Shown: positions 1-11,907 of the stretch, piece by piece
Numbering within the stretch: the stretch's first letter is position 1
How the letters are laid out: every line of letters starts with the position of its first letter
Assembly (NCBI GenBank): GCA_000827265.1
Contig: KN834791.1
Span: 429,430-493,429, forward strand
DNA: 64,000 nucleotides
Reading direction: 5' to 3'
DNA from: Collybiopsis luxurians FD-317 M1
Lineage: Eukaryota; Basidiomycota; Agaricomycetes; Agaricales; Omphalotaceae
The notes under the pieces: model-generated
Databases searched by the model: none
What the model saw: only the letters and a program-made list of their open reading frames with translations
Told to the model about the DNA's origin: nothing
Translations under genes and position numbers: made by a program

Positions 1-24
1 TACTTCCTTCCTTCCTTCCTTCCG
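1..24. repeat. TTCC microsatellite
   Basis: The window opens with about five tandem TTCC units. It is a simple tetranucleotide repeat cut by the window edge, so its true length is unknown. Confidence 0.8.
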
Positions 25-858
25 AAACTGGCCTAGGAGGTCATCGCCTTCTGTACTATTGTCATCGTGAGTAGCGCTGTAACCGAGGTTAAGCCATTCT
101 CCTACAGAAGCTATTCACTTTGTCCGAGCTGCATTTTCAATAATTGTGAATCCCTCAATCTAGTTCAAAGTACTACGCGGAACCCCCCTTTGCGCGTTAC
201 AGGCAGAAGTGGCGGGGAAGCAAAAGGCTGATGCGCCGCGGCCGAGGTCTGCGTTACATATATCGAGGCGTCTCCGGGACCACCCAACTTGCGTTCGACG
301 AACTCAAAAGCGCATTTGACTTGGTTGAGTCTTCTACGACTGAATTTGCAGCAGGTTTGTACGAGATCGGATCAGCTGCATGGAGCTAACATTTACAACC
401 AAGCGCTTCGCTTCTGAGTGATACTAGTAGGTCAAGTATCTAGAGATGGAAGTTGTTGTACTTGCCAGGATTGATGGAACTGGCACAAGCGCAAAAGCCC
501 ATATCGTGGCACCTTATTATCGGGAAGCATCCATACATTTAATACATGAAGTCCTGGCTTTTCGCGGGGATGGCGGACCAGATGAAAAATTGCATGAGAC
601 AGCTTTTGACGCGTGTTGATCTCCAGGAAGAGAAGTGTAGTAAGAAACCCGCATTCCATCAAGTTTGTTTAAAATGAATCCACATATCTGGCGCTCTTTG
701 GTTTCGAAGTTGTTAGTTATGTGGTCAGGGTCGAGGAAGAAGCCGCTGATGGAGTGAAATTCCAATGCTGCAGACAGGGTATGCGATTCCAAGCACTATG
801 ATACATTTATGGATTACCACTGTTTACCGATAACCCCTTTCAATTTTGCTCAGAGTCA
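25..858. other. No resolved gene
   Basis: Short open frames exist on both strands. A minus frame around 640-790 reads smoothly (SISGFFLDPDHITNN...) and could be a 3' exon of the small minus-strand gene at 859-1299, but I cannot join it with convincing splice phases. Nothing else is recognised. Confidence 0.4.
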
Positions 859-1299
859 TCACATATCCTTACCTTGTTTTGCATCCTCCACTTGTTCCTT
901 CAGATTGCCTCCATTGACCGATTGGTCGACTAGACCGGCGCCATTGCCACTCTTGGAGACATCATCTCGCTTCGTAGCATCATAAGGATTGCCTCTTTGC
1001 GCTCTATCTGACCATACTTCTGGGGTGGTGCTGAATCCACCGGATGAGGTTGCTAAAAAGGTTTCGGTTACAGTCCTAATCGTAGATTGAATTCGAACCA
1101 GGCTTACTATCACCCTCTAGAGGATAATTCCTATACCTCTCATCCAGTGTCCTTCCTTCGGGGTTGATGTTCTTGGTATCTAGGGCTAGTACATCTTTGA
1201 ACAAGCGACGCCAAGGATAGATTTGATAGAGAGGAACTGACATTCATCAACTAACCCTTCCTCGTTGAAAGCTTTTTGTCTACCGTATTCGTCGCTCAT
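859..1299 (-). CDS. Possible small hydrophilic protein, structure unresolved
   Basis: A start codon at 1299 opens MSDEYGRQKAFNEEG, followed by a GT donor at about 1255. Two further protein-like stretches follow on the same strand: one with TKNINPEGRTLDERYRNYPL at about 1120-1185, and one with SSGGFSTTPEVWSDRAQRGN at about 950-1060, ending at a stop at 859. All are polar and rich in Asp, Lys, Asn and Gly. The phases of the first two exons do not fit any splice pair I tried, so the exact model is open and the gene may continue left of 859. I recognise no family. The palindrome at 1419-1431 lies 120 bp upstream. Confidence 0.3.
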
Positions 1300-1843
1300 G
1301 ATTTGATTCGTTTATGTTGAAAGGAGGAATTAGTCCCTTTTATATTCTCAAATCTGGAGCCTCTGAGTCTGACGAGTAGGATGACGTCGAGGATGGGACT
1401 CTCCACTCGATTGAGCTGCTCCGACTCGGAGTAACTACCCTTTGATTAAACTTCCGTCAACAGGGAGATGCATGGATGGCTTTGACTCGGCTTGAGATAG
1501 CTATTCTTGAACTGTGTGCAAATTGAGCTTCACGACGTCGTTATTGATGATGGGCAAAAGTAGGTAATGTACCCGTCTGGATGTGATCAAAGCCATATTT
1601 AGCATCGTCGATCGCTGCTGCTGCTGCTGGTCTTTGCCTTCGTTCACGATATCGTTCAGGACTTTGGAGTACGAAACCGAATAATGGCTATCCTGACAGA
1701 TGAACACGTCCATCATCACAGTCGTCAAGGTCACAACTGGCCCATCATTTGTTGTTCAGCTACTTCACTGTGCGCTGTGCTGGTCGTCTAGCTCACTCTT
1801 TTCCATTACTTCCTTCAATCTTTTCGAATAACGTTCTTTTCAA
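1300..1843. other. Divergent intergenic region
   Basis: This is the promoter region between the minus-strand small gene and the plus-strand MARVEL-like gene. It holds a 13-bp palindrome at 1419-1431 and a CTG trinucleotide run at about 1616-1629 that reads as poly-Gln in a minus 77-codon frame (1501-1734). I cannot support that frame as a gene. Confidence 0.5.
1419..1431. promoter_or_regulatory. Palindrome CTCCGACTCGGAG
   Basis: This is a perfect inverted repeat, CTCCGA-C-TCGGAG, followed by TAACTA. The same 13 bases occur at 18433-18445, between the two aldo-keto reductase genes. Spaced CGG/CCG half sites are typical of dimeric Zn2Cys6 regulators; assignment to such a factor is inference. 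Confidence 0.4.
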
Positions 1844-2708
1844 ATGGCTCTTGGAATCACCTCTGTTGGCCGGAAGAAACTGGCTGTTCATCTCGCCTTG
1901 TATTTTGTCAATATCATTGTGCTTGCTCTCTCTGCGCGCGTGAACCAGTTCCAGGAATTCTTTTGTGAGCATCGTCCAAATCTCTCAATGAAAACTATTT
2001 CCAACCATTTCCAAAGTCGCAGCTGATCTTTTCCCTCTTGGATTATCAATAACATGTCTTGTCATCCTCACTACGATGTATGTAAAGTTTGCGCCTGTAT
2101 CCACCATTTCATGAGCTCGAATTAGGCTCGTTCTCGATTTGTCCACGAGCAACTCGTATACCGGTCGTCCCCAGTTTGAGATCGGTCTTTTCTCTGTGCT
2201 TTCAGTGTTCTGGCTGGGTGAGCTTGCAACCAACTGTGCAGTCAAGCCTTGATGGATTGTTTCTCTTAGCTTTCAACGCTTTTTCTACTTCCCGCTGGCG
2301 TCAAATTCCCATGTCCTGCTCAAGTATTCCTGTTGGTTCGTGCTTCATACTAGATGTCTATTCTCCCGGCCTAAATTACGAAAACGTGCTTTCAGGCTTT
2401 GACGACGTCAAAACTTGGTGCATGGACGTTCAAGCTCTGAAAGCGCTTGTTTGGATTGAATGGGTCATCTGTATGTCTCTTTTGATACTCAGATTCCTTT
2501 GCTCGCATTCATCATCTTCGTACGCACAGTCTTGTTGACAGCATTCACTACCCTCCGATACACTATCTCCGAAAACAACCGCGGCAACAAGCATATTTTC
2601 CACATGCCTCTCCTGCGCTACTCTCCTTCACTGAGATTCGTCGTCGGTGGGGATTCAGACTATTCGCGCAACAGCGAATTTTTGCAATTTACCGAACCAA
2701 AGTTCTAA
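1844..2708 (+). CDS. Four-helix MARVEL-like membrane protein
   Basis: I read exons at 1844-1964, 2023-2077, 2126-2217, 2270-2335, 2396-2470 and 2530-2708, which join in phase to 195 codons. The protein has four hydrophobic helices: KLAVHLALYFVNIIVLAL near residues 11-30, LGLSITCLVILTTMLVL near 48-65, a third in EIGLFSVLSVFWLAFNAF, and a fourth in WIEWVIFLLTAFTTLRY. A short loop precedes the last helix. The tail carries RGNKHIF and PLLRYSP, resembling the conserved end of basidiomycete MARVEL-like proteins. Such proteins sit in plasma or vesicle membranes and act in membrane organisation; no enzymatic role is expected. The fifth exon is preceded by an in-frame 60-bp intron that could be retained. 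Confidence 0.65.
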
Positions 2709-3549
2709 GGCGGGGCAGGGGGGGTGAGCATGGAGCTCAGATGGATGGATCATGACCGTCTCCTAGCCTACCCGGAACACGACAGAAGTCCTTGCTGGCC
2801 GGATACCCTTCAGTCTTGTTCAAATCTTCTTTTCTTCTTTCTTGTTCGGTTGTGCTTTTCTGTACGCATTTTGAACAATAAATGTGATGTGTGTACTATA
2901 TTTTAACCTGATACCCTTGCTTGCCGGATCGAGCTTCGGAATGGGCCTGCTTGACAGCGTTGACCGACAAGATTTGGCTCTCGGAGTTTGAGGCTTTTCC
3001 CCGCAGCCTAAAGAGTGCGATGAAAGTACGACCAAAAATGAAACGCATCCGACTTTCCAAGGCGAAAGACGGCGCTGAAAGCTGGAACGTTTAAGCTCCC
3101 TTGGTGTTATCATCGATTTCCGTAAATCCAGGACGTTTGTCAATAATCTTGCAATTCAACACGCTGATCGAATGCTGATTTTTCTCGGCTTCGAATAAGC
3201 GTTCGATGAGCAAAAGCTTGCATAAAAGATTCCCGTACGCGTTGATGATCATCATCGATAGCAAAATGTAAATGTTCGACATTGGCGATGTTATCCAGCC
3301 CGAGTAATACGGAGATCGAGCATTGCAAAGGCCCAAAGTAAGTGTTACCCCAGAACAACATTTTTGTGCATACACAGTGAAAGCTTACACTCGAACTCGA
3401 TAGCTCCTTCAGGTTTAGAATAAATACGTCCTGTGTAACGACAGCTCGTGTATATGCTGCATATACGGACGAAATAGAGTAGAACTAGGGTACAGGCCGT
3501 TCGGTAAATAGTACAGTTATGTATATTCAAACAGGAAACGAAGAAAGTA
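2709..3549. other. Convergent intergenic region with minor open frames
   Basis: This lies between the 3' ends of the MARVEL-like gene and the CoA ligase. Two overlapping minus frames (3140-3361 with NTYFGPLQCSISVLLGL, and 3091-3375) look mildly protein-like, and an exon-like piece (GRIYSKPEGAIEFE) lies at about 3390-3440. I looked for an acetyltransferase or similar fold and found no motif. I leave it unassigned. Confidence 0.4.
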
Positions 3550-6493
3550 CTATAATTTGGCAGCTATTGGAGCAGTGACCCTTGATAGCGAGTGGGATTG
3601 AGGAGCATGCGCTACAACTACTGCTCCCTGTTTCACCCTATCCCTCAAAAGCCGACGAAGGATCTTTCCACTGGCGTTCCGAGGAATGACGTCGGTAAAA
3701 ATGATCCCTCCTGTAAGCCACTTGTGCTTGGATTTTGCGTCAGCGACGTGCTGTCAAAAAGGCAAAAATATCTCGTTATACAAAAAGGTAAAGGGTTAAG
3801 AGAAGAAAGCTAACCTTGAAGATGCTGGATCGAAGCTTGTTTGCGTACTCTGGATCGCGCTCAACCGATGACGCAGCGGCTGGTTGGAGAACGATAAATG
3901 CTAGTGGCAATTCTCCGGCGTATTCGTCTGGAGTACCTATCACAGCCGCATCTGCGATGCTGGTATGCGTAAGGAGGTGTCCTTCAAGCTCTGCCGGTGC
4001 TACTTGTAAACCCTTGACCTGAAGCGGTAATAAATTGTGCATCAGCTAAGCCTTTTCCCAAACTCCCGAAAAAAGGAAGATCTACTTTGATAAGTTCCTG
4101 TACGGGGACAAGGTTAGCTCGGGCTTGGGAAATCCGTGAGTCTCTGACAGAGAAGAACTTCTCTCTGACCTTGATTCGTTCGACGATAAATATATCCCCG
4201 TTTTTCTCAAAGAAAACTTGATCGCCTGTTCTCAACCATCTGGACGGGAGCCGTGTGTATAAAAAGAAATTGGTTACTCAGAATCAGGCTTACCCGTTGA
4301 CGAACGTTTCCTTCGTACTAATATTGGCTGTTGTCAATAGGGCTGAATGATCGTCCAAGAAAAATCTGAGCGCCTACGCTTTTTCGTCTCCGAAGTACCC
4401 GAGAGCAATCTGACCCCCTTGTACGTACAGCTCGCCTACTTCACCAATTTGGGCGATCGTCCCATCCTCCTTGACTACTTTTGCCCTTGTGCCCGGAAGA
4501 AGCTGTCCTCCACTCCCGAGGGTTCCGATTTTTTGAGATAGAGGGAACTTGTACGGCGAATGAAAAAGGGTATTCATTTTGTTAGGAATTTACTTACCAT
4601 ACTGACCGTCCCACAGGTTTCAGTCATTCCTAAATAAAATAAAATAAATTCAGATTTGTGAGAGCACCCGGGCTGCACTGATGAATAGATTTACCATATC
4701 CTTGACCAAGGTGCACGATGTTCGGCAGAACCCTCAACAGTCCACTAGTCAGGGAAGCGCTCAAGGGTGCTGCTGCCACGATGCAGTATCTCACACTGGA
4801 TAGCGAATAGTTCTTCACTGCAGGATGCTTCATAAAATGTCGATGTCAGAGGTGTCGGATTTAAATTTCCAGAATATTCAAAGCCACGAACTTTGCAGAG
4901 CAACACCGCTTGGGGCGGAACAATCCTGCAAATGGTCAATAATTAATACATATGTGTCGCGGTGGAAGCAGAGCGGTAGGGCAGTAAAAAGAGAACCTAC
5001 GTCAAGTGTGTCATACGATATCGTTCAATACTTTTTAGGAAGCTTTCAAAGTGGAACCTCGGGGCAAGCACGAGTGTCATCTGGGTAAACATGAACATAT
5101 TCCGTTAGCACTGAGATAGTCAGAGTGAAGATCCTTTTCATTACCCCAGCGTATAGCATAAAATGTAGCTGAGCGCAACAATCAGTCGCTTACGCAAAAG
5201 TACCCAAAAACATCCGCTCACATTATAAACTAGGCCATAGATATCTGCTTGATCCCAGTTACTGATAGTCAATCGTTAATAAGGGGAAAAGGCTTACGGT
5301 ACAGCGGTAAGACTGATAGTGAAGAGTACATTAGTCGGAAACAATATAAAGATAGGAAAACTCTCACATCCGCAACAGATATCGCCTGGTCTAAACCGTC
5401 GGTCTTCCCATCTCGCGTAGTCTTCTCCAATTCGATTAAATTTTGCGGCTTGTATGATAATACTTATCACGTTGAAATGAGAAATGGAAACCGCCTACAT
5501 GTGCATCAGTGAATGCGAATTGGTTTCAGGGTGCCTCCGTGGAACTGGCTACCTTTTGAATCCCCGTAGTCCCCGATGAAGGAGCAAGGAAGGCGATCCG
5601 CGTCTTCGCTTCACCGTTTTTGAATGGCTTCTCGATCACAGGAGGCAGCATGGACCCTTGTTCAATCAGCCCATCGAAAGTTTGATATGATGACAAAAAC
5701 GAGGACGACGTCGACCGGTTAAGAATGACAACTCTATGAGGAAGAAGTATTCTTGACGCAGACTGAATAGCCACGGAGAGACAATCCGTATGCACGAATA
5801 ATAAACTGGGTCGTGCGATGGTTAAGTGATGTACTAGAAATGAGTTGGCACTCTGGAAACTCCTAGGGGTTCCGGCAGATTACCTAGTTCGTCCACGGAG
5901 AGCGTTGGGCTCAGTGTCCTGCGGAAGCCTTGAATACCGTTTCCTGTGGAAATTTACGGACTGCTTACGCCACTATACCTCCTAGTCTGTGTGTGGCCCA
6001 GACGCATGGAGGGAAATCTGAGCGGAGCGGGTAAGGCTGAGACGAATAATGTACAACGGCAAAACGAACTAATATGGTTGTAGCTCATAATGGCGACTAG
6101 CAAAAAGAAAGAGTCTGAACATTTCCGATTGAAGCGGGATGGGCACGACTTCACCGATGTCTCCCTCATCTAGACAGCCAGTCAGCGTATTGAACAAAAT
6201 ACTTCCAGCTTGACCGGACGTACTCAACTTCCAATTTGCATTGACAGCGGATGCTAGGTATTGTGTCCTTGTTCGCAGCTAAAGGGCATGGGGATTGACC
6301 TCGGTTGTGGAATGAATGCACTCACCTCCTCCATAAAGACCCTTTCTCCGGAATCATCGTCTATGAGGCATGGTGTGTCGACGAGCCTTGTTGGTCGGGT
6401 AGCGTGACGAAAATCGTCCAGTAGGAACTGAGGAACGGACAGGTTGGCGGGGACATTTTCAATGGAAGGGACGACGGCCTGGCTGCAAGCCAT
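3550..6493 (-). CDS. 4-coumarate-CoA-ligase-like acyl-CoA synthetase
   Basis: This is an adenylate-forming enzyme that activates a carboxylic acid as acyl-AMP and transfers it to CoA. The gene is split by about a dozen short introns. Motifs in order on the minus strand: N-terminus [15 protein letters not shown] at 6493; the A3 phosphate-binding loop [14 protein letters not shown] near 5560-5605; RFRPGDICC near 5385; PPQAVLLCK near 4900; [15 protein letters not shown] near 4760; [17 protein letters not shown] near 4400; [20 protein letters not shown] near 4180-4235; [13 protein letters not shown] near 3980-4020; and the A10 catalytic-lysine motif NASGKILRR near 3655-3685. It ends [11 protein letters not shown]. 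No inactivating change is seen. The substrate is probably a fatty or aromatic acid and cannot be set from sequence. An upstream in-frame ATG at 6541 is an alternative start. The next gene, on the same strand, is a fatty-acyl desaturase. Confidence 0.85.
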
Positions 6494-7146
6494 ACTGGAC
6501 AAAAAAGGGAGATAACGGGAAGAAAAAAGTTGCTCAGCCACCCTACATATCCGTATTTTTATGCATCTCCGAGCGAATGATTCGGATGATGTGAAAAGCT
6601 AAGTAAGGATGGTGCTAACCATCAAATGATAAGCTTCCTAGGCAAGTCAGGCAGAATCCTTTCAAGAGTCTCCTAAGTGTGTCGCTAGTCATACCATCAT
6701 TTATACAAAGGATCTCCGCGGAACCTAGATGAATGGAGCCCCAGAGCTATGCATAAGCTAAATCGCAGCAAGGCTAAGAGCAACTTCACCTATGGCGTGC
6801 TTACGCGGATAACGACATTAAAACACTAAATGGAGGTGTAGACATGACAGACATAGCAGCACGACATGAGACCCTAAAGCTTAACGCACGATACTCATAT
6901 GTACATGGCTGCCTCGAGGCTGAAAATTTCTGTCTTTGAGTAGCGCCGGTGATGAGGATATATCAATGGTGTGACAGAAAAAACTGACGCACAAGGCCCT
7001 TCACAACCAATGCAATTTGAATCGCAGACAATGTCGGACAAGTAGCAGTAACCGTTTCTTCAGGGCATTAGTAGAGTACTTGAATTGGCTGCTAAAAAGC
7101 ATCATACGGAATCAGACTAAAAAATGTATCTCTATTCTAATAGCAA
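6494..7146. other. Intergenic region
   Basis: This lies between two minus-strand genes: the 3' flank of the desaturase and the promoter of the CoA ligase. I see no supported gene, repeat or RNA. Confidence 0.5.
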
Positions 7147-8724
7147 TCACTGTCTCTCCGCAATGTAAAGCCGCTGTGAAGGGGGGATAGCATGCTCCGC
7201 GGGCATCTCTACACCGCCTGCAAGTATGCCAACACGCATCATCGCTAGCAACTGTCGGCCATTAGTTAGTGATGTCAAAAGTCCGGGAAGAATGAAAAGA
7301 CTATACGTTATGAGCCGCATTCGAATGGGTATAAAAGCCTCCAAAAAACGAGGCGGTCATATCGTGACCTGAATTTTTTATCAGCAGATGCTGGCCTCCT
7401 GGATGTTGTTCTACAAATGATGACACATCGTGAATAAAGCCAGACACGATGATCAAGGTGCGCGATTTAGATTCCTCCTGGACTATATATGTTCACATTT
7501 AGGCACGTATCTACACTCAAAATGGTGATATACTTACATGTTTCCCAACTGACAACCGGTAGTTCGTCGACTGAAGCGGGCCACACAATCGTGTCTTGTG
7601 TTTTTTTCAAAGCTTTCAGTTGCATAGTAAGGGAGCTTTTGTGGATCTCATTGCTGGGGAATATGCGTAAATTATCTGCAAGGCCCAGCAATCTGCAGAT
7701 AGCGATGAACCACTTTGCAGAATTAGTTGGCAAGGAACACAAGAGATCGCCCGGTAGACGAACCTTGGTGGGGTCATACTGATACCACAGATACGCGTTT
7801 CGATAATCCATAGGGAATTGATGATGGAAATTATGGTAACCCTCGCCCATCGTCAAGATAGCTGAAAGGAGATGATCACGAGGACTCAGTCTATCGTCAT
7901 ACGGCGTTGATCCCAAATAGTGAGCGATTGAGTTGATGCAAAAAGTACTCTATTTAAATGATCACTCAGTGATGCGTATTTTCTTGGGCTACAACAAAAA
8001 AGACCGACGTGATGAGCCACAGTGAGCCTGAAGATAGCGGCGAAGCAGAATCCTCCCCACCAATCGCCCCATAAAAATCCCGGAACGACCGACGGCAAGA
8101 TGATCCCGAATAAAAAAGTGAGCGGAAAGTAGTACTGATGTTGAAATTGAATCAGCGGATCCTTTCGAAGGTCTGAAATATCGGCGGTCCCGGTGTGAAG
8201 GTTTGTTTTGAATATCATCCAGCCAATGTGAGTCCAAAGAAGGCCACGTTTAGAATCATAAGGATCCAAATCAGTATCCGTATGACGATGGTGCGACCTG
8301 TGGGCTCTAGCCCACCAATAGCACGATCCCTGAACCGCGCTTGTACCTCCCAGAATGAGGAACCATTGAAGAGGTAGAGAGGCAGTAAAGGCTCTATGTG
8401 ACCATAATCGATGATATCCTTCACTCTTTAGTGAGTACTATATCTGAGAAGGCAGAAGTCATGTTCCTACCGGCGGTAATGCCTAACGGCAAGGAATGAA
8501 GTACATAAGAACGAGCTATCGGGGCTTAGGAGGCAAAGTTTCTTACCCATCATGGTAAATACATAATACAGGATCGAGAACCACATTGTTGGGGAACGAA
8601 GAGGCACGAGCACCAAGCCAGCGAGCGCGATGGACGGAGTAATAGTGAGAATTCCAATGTTAAACCATCGAAACCCTATTATTGTCGGAAAGTTTTTAGT
8701 CCAAGTCGAGAAGAAGTGGGACAT
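7147..8724 (-). CDS. OLE1: Delta-9 acyl-CoA desaturase with C-terminal cytochrome b5 domain
   Basis: The enzyme inserts a cis-9 double bond into saturated acyl-CoA at the ER membrane. All three di-iron histidine boxes are visible: GYHRLWSH near 8375-8398, HRSHHRHTD near 8275-8300, and GEGYHNFHHQFPMDYRNAY near 7795-7850. They are separated by hydrophobic segments (ITPSIALAGLVLVPL near the N-terminus; FPLTFLFGIILPSVVPGFLW). The last exons encode a cytochrome b5-like domain with heme ligand motif EQHPGGQ near 7395-7415 and a second HSNAAHN near 7310-7330, as in yeast Ole1. It ends at RLYIAERQ. At least five introns interrupt it. I chose the start MSHFFSTW at 8724; an upstream exon within 8725-8923 cannot be excluded, because family members often have a longer N-terminus. 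Confidence 0.88.
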
Positions 8725-9683
8725 GATGGCGGGGGAGAATTGAGAGGTCTGAAATTTGCCCTTCGGTAAATAAAGCTTGCCCGCTCAAATCTGGCGGAAA
8801 GAACCTTCCAGTAGAAAAGATGGATATAAGGTAGGGTGAGTTGCGCCGAATAGCAATATGATATTTAGTCAAGAATGAGCGTGGATGCGGTCTTGGTGTT
8901 GATTCCGACCGAGATCGCTGCATCCGAGTTTTATTGAAACAGGCCTGGAAAAGAAGTAAGAATGAGCCATCTTATCAGGCCTCAGAAGCTTGAGATTGTA
9001 ATTGAAAGAGCCCGATTAGGACCGATACTAAACAATCTCTGAAAATAGAGTCGCGTGTTACCAATCGGAATGATTTTCAGACGGTGTGGTGAATCCTTTT
9101 CCTACGAAAATCACAGGTATTCCATAACCCTTGAGTTGAGTATGCTGTAGAACGTGCCATCAGAATCTATGAAAAGATAACGGCAGATTGACACGCTCAA
9201 GCCCTCCTATAGATACCTTCAAAGCAGTAATGACTGCTTTACTGTTGATGAACTACGGTAGAGGGTCACGATGGGAAGCCCATTCAGTTCAGCATAGCGA
9301 CATCTTCCGACGGGGGAGGCAATCTACGTGAAGAACCTCCAGGGTGCCGAGCCAGGGCAGGGTGATGGTCCAGTCAGGGACGGGACAATGTCCACCCAAA
9401 ATTACGTAATAACCATGTGAGCGTCGCGTATACGCGCCTTGTCCGACCTGCGCTTACCAGGTACCCAGGTAAGTCTCGATCTCTTCATTTAAACAGTTCT
9501 CTAGATGGCTTGATCTCTGAGTTCTATCCGTAAAATTTCAATTTTGCTGGGTGTGGCTCGTAATGTTCTTATACCATGTCATACCACCAAATATTCTTCG
9601 TCACGCGGGAAAATGCTCGAGCCTACAAAGCTTGGGACTGAATCGAAAAAAATGCTTCCTATACCTCCCTTCCCTCAACCACA
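8725..9683. other. Divergent promoter region
   Basis: This is about 960 bp between the desaturase (-) and the secreted lactonase-like gene (+). A minus 75-codon frame at 8696-8923 may hold an unrecognised first exon of the desaturase. Otherwise I see no gene or repeat. Confidence 0.4.
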
Positions 9684-11517
9684 ATGTTTCAAGTTATCGT
9701 CTCAACTTGTATTGCTGCTGCCGCCATTTTCACAGGCGCCTTGGCCAGTCTCAGCATCGTGCCTTCTCAAGCGGTCGTGGGTTTATTATCTGCGTATCAG
9801 CGATCTGAATCTTCAATCTCATATAGATCGTCAAACCCAGCTCATTTGCCGTGATGGGACCCAACGCAAACTTCCGCAATGATTCTTTTAATATGTTGTT
9901 CAATCCAACCTCAACTACCCCGCCATTTTTCCAAGTGTTCGATGAAAGATTCTTAACAATTCTTGGCGAGTCCGCATCAATAAGGGAAATTGCTTCCAAC
10001 GAAACCTTCGCCTTCGCTCACGAGGTGAGTTGTTTTGATTCTGTCCCAGCATTATAGGCCAACAGGCTTGCAGGCTCCCGTCTATAACCCACCCACGGAC
10101 GAAGTCTTCTTTTCTTCAAATGACGGAGGTGAGTGATGAAATGCAGTTATTTGTGTAACTGAGTAGCCTATTGCGGAATTCAGGCCCACTGGGCATGAGC
10201 GATCTTGAGCACAACAATGTTATCAGTAAGATTAACATGTCGAAAGTTGAGGCGGCATTATCCGTCCATGCGACGGGGCCAGTTAACGTCCCTATAACAC
10301 AAGTCAGTTGTTTCTGATTCCACCGCCTTTCATAATTTGATGTACCTTTTGCATACAGCTGAACCTGTCTGACAGTGTACAGGTAAGCACTTTAAATTTT
10401 TTTTGTGTTTACCTCAGGTTCAGATCTGAAATGCCAACGACCGCATATCATCAGATGACGAACGGAGCGACGGGCCCATACAAGTCCTCTCTACTACTTG
10501 CTACATCAGGTCGTGGTTCATTACCGCCTTCCCTTGTCCTTGTGAATACATTGCCTCCGTACAATGCTACCGTTCTCTTGGACAACTATTATGGCCGCCA
10601 ATTCGTCTCTTTGAATGACATCAAGGTTCACCCTACAAACGGAAAATTCTTCTTTACAGATGTCGAGTTTGTATTTTCTTTTTTATATATTTTTCATAGC
10701 AAGGGTAAAAACTCACGCGCACATGGTGCACTCTAATTGCCTACTTTAGTTATGGATTTCTCAACCACTTCCGCCCGGCTCCCCTTATGCCATTCCAGGT
10801 ATACAGATTTGACCCAGACACGAGCGCGGTGCGAGTTGTCGCAGATGGATTTAACAAACCCAACGGAATAGCGTTTACTCCTGATGGGAATACAGTCTAT
10901 ATGTGAAAGCCCTTTCAGTTTGGATGTTACTCGTATGCTGACGCCTTCATTACCTCACAGAGCTGATACTGGGGCGTCGGGTGAGTGTTAGTTTGAGGGT
11001 GAAGGTATATATCAACGATTCTCACCCTCAGGGGGTTTCATGGGCAACAATGGAACTCTGCCTGCTACCCTGTGCGTAGGTAGCGTTTGACCCTTTTTTG
11101 CGACTCATGAGATCTCCCCGTGTATGTAGCTATGTCATGGACGTGGACCCCGTTACGAATGCATTTAAGAACAGACGGGTTTTAGCATACATCGACGCCG
11201 GCGTTCCAGATGGAATTCAACTGGATAGTGAGGGAAATATTTACACTGGTTGCGCCGACGGAACTGAGGTGAGTATCATACTGAGAATTTATGTTTCTCT
11301 ACAGAATGCCCTTCAAAAATTGTATCAATTCTTTTTCTAATTAACAAAAAAGGTCTTCGCTCCGGATGGCACTCTTCTCGGAAAATTCTTTTTGGGAATG
11401 AGCACTGCAGAGATGATCTTTGCCGGAGATGGTCGATTGGTCATTTTGGCAGAGACCAAGATGTACCTTGCCAAGATTGCTGCGAACGGTATATCTCTTA
11501 GCGGTCCGCCTGTGTAA
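9684..11517 (+). CDS. Secreted SMP-30/gluconolactonase-like beta-propeller protein
   Basis: The start ATG at 9684 gives a clear signal peptide (MFQVIVSTCIAAAAIFTGALA). Exons then join to IVKPSSFAVMGPNANFRNDS, PVYNPPTDEVFFSSND, a linker ending in SDSVQ, and the propeller core. Core motifs are QFVSLNDIKVHPTNGKFFFTD (metal-site Asn/Asp near 10610-10665), FNKPNGIAFTPDGNTVYIAD near 10850-10990, VPDGIQLDSEGNIYTGCADG near 11205-11270, and FAPDGTLLGKFFLGM. It ends ANGISLSGPPV with a stop at 11515. Several NxS/T sites fit an extracellular protein. The family hydrolyses lactones or related esters with a bound divalent metal; the actual substrate is unknown. About ten short introns are present. Confidence 0.8.
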
Positions 11518-11907
11518 TTAGGATGTAAATAGGATCTGGCCTTACGGCCTTAAAGAGCCTTGCATTGTCATAACACAAACCAAGTATGTACAGTATCTCA
11601 GAGTATCTTCCCTTCTCCGCGCGGTGTATACATTTTCCCTAAAGCTCCCGAAATGTAAACTCCCTCTCTTATTATTGTTGAAAACCTAACTTGGTACTAT
11701 GTCGGCGGAGGTTATCAATTTTTGAATTGGTAGTTCTTCCGCCATGAAAGGGCACCACCCTTTACTTTCTTGTGAATGTGCCAGATTCTCCCAGCGGATG
11801 TTTACGCGAACACCACATTCATTTCGTGCATTTCTCACCTCTAAAAAATGGAAATCATCTTGGAGCTCCCGCTCCTTCGCTTTTTTCGGCCGTAACCAGA
11901 ACGACAT
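11518..11907. other. Convergent intergenic region
   Basis: These are the 3' flanks of the lactonase-like gene and RRP43. Open frames on both strands between 11686 and 11963 are antisense to, or downstream of, the RRP43 end. No gene is supported. Confidence 0.5.

Noticed and set aside
1501..1734. Minus frame with a poly-Gln run as a small gene
   Set aside because: The Gln run is a CTG microsatellite; the rest has no conserved features.
3140..3361. Acetyltransferase-like gene downstream of the CoA ligase
   Set aside because: The frame reads smoothly, but I could not find any acetyl-CoA binding motif or a complete exon model.
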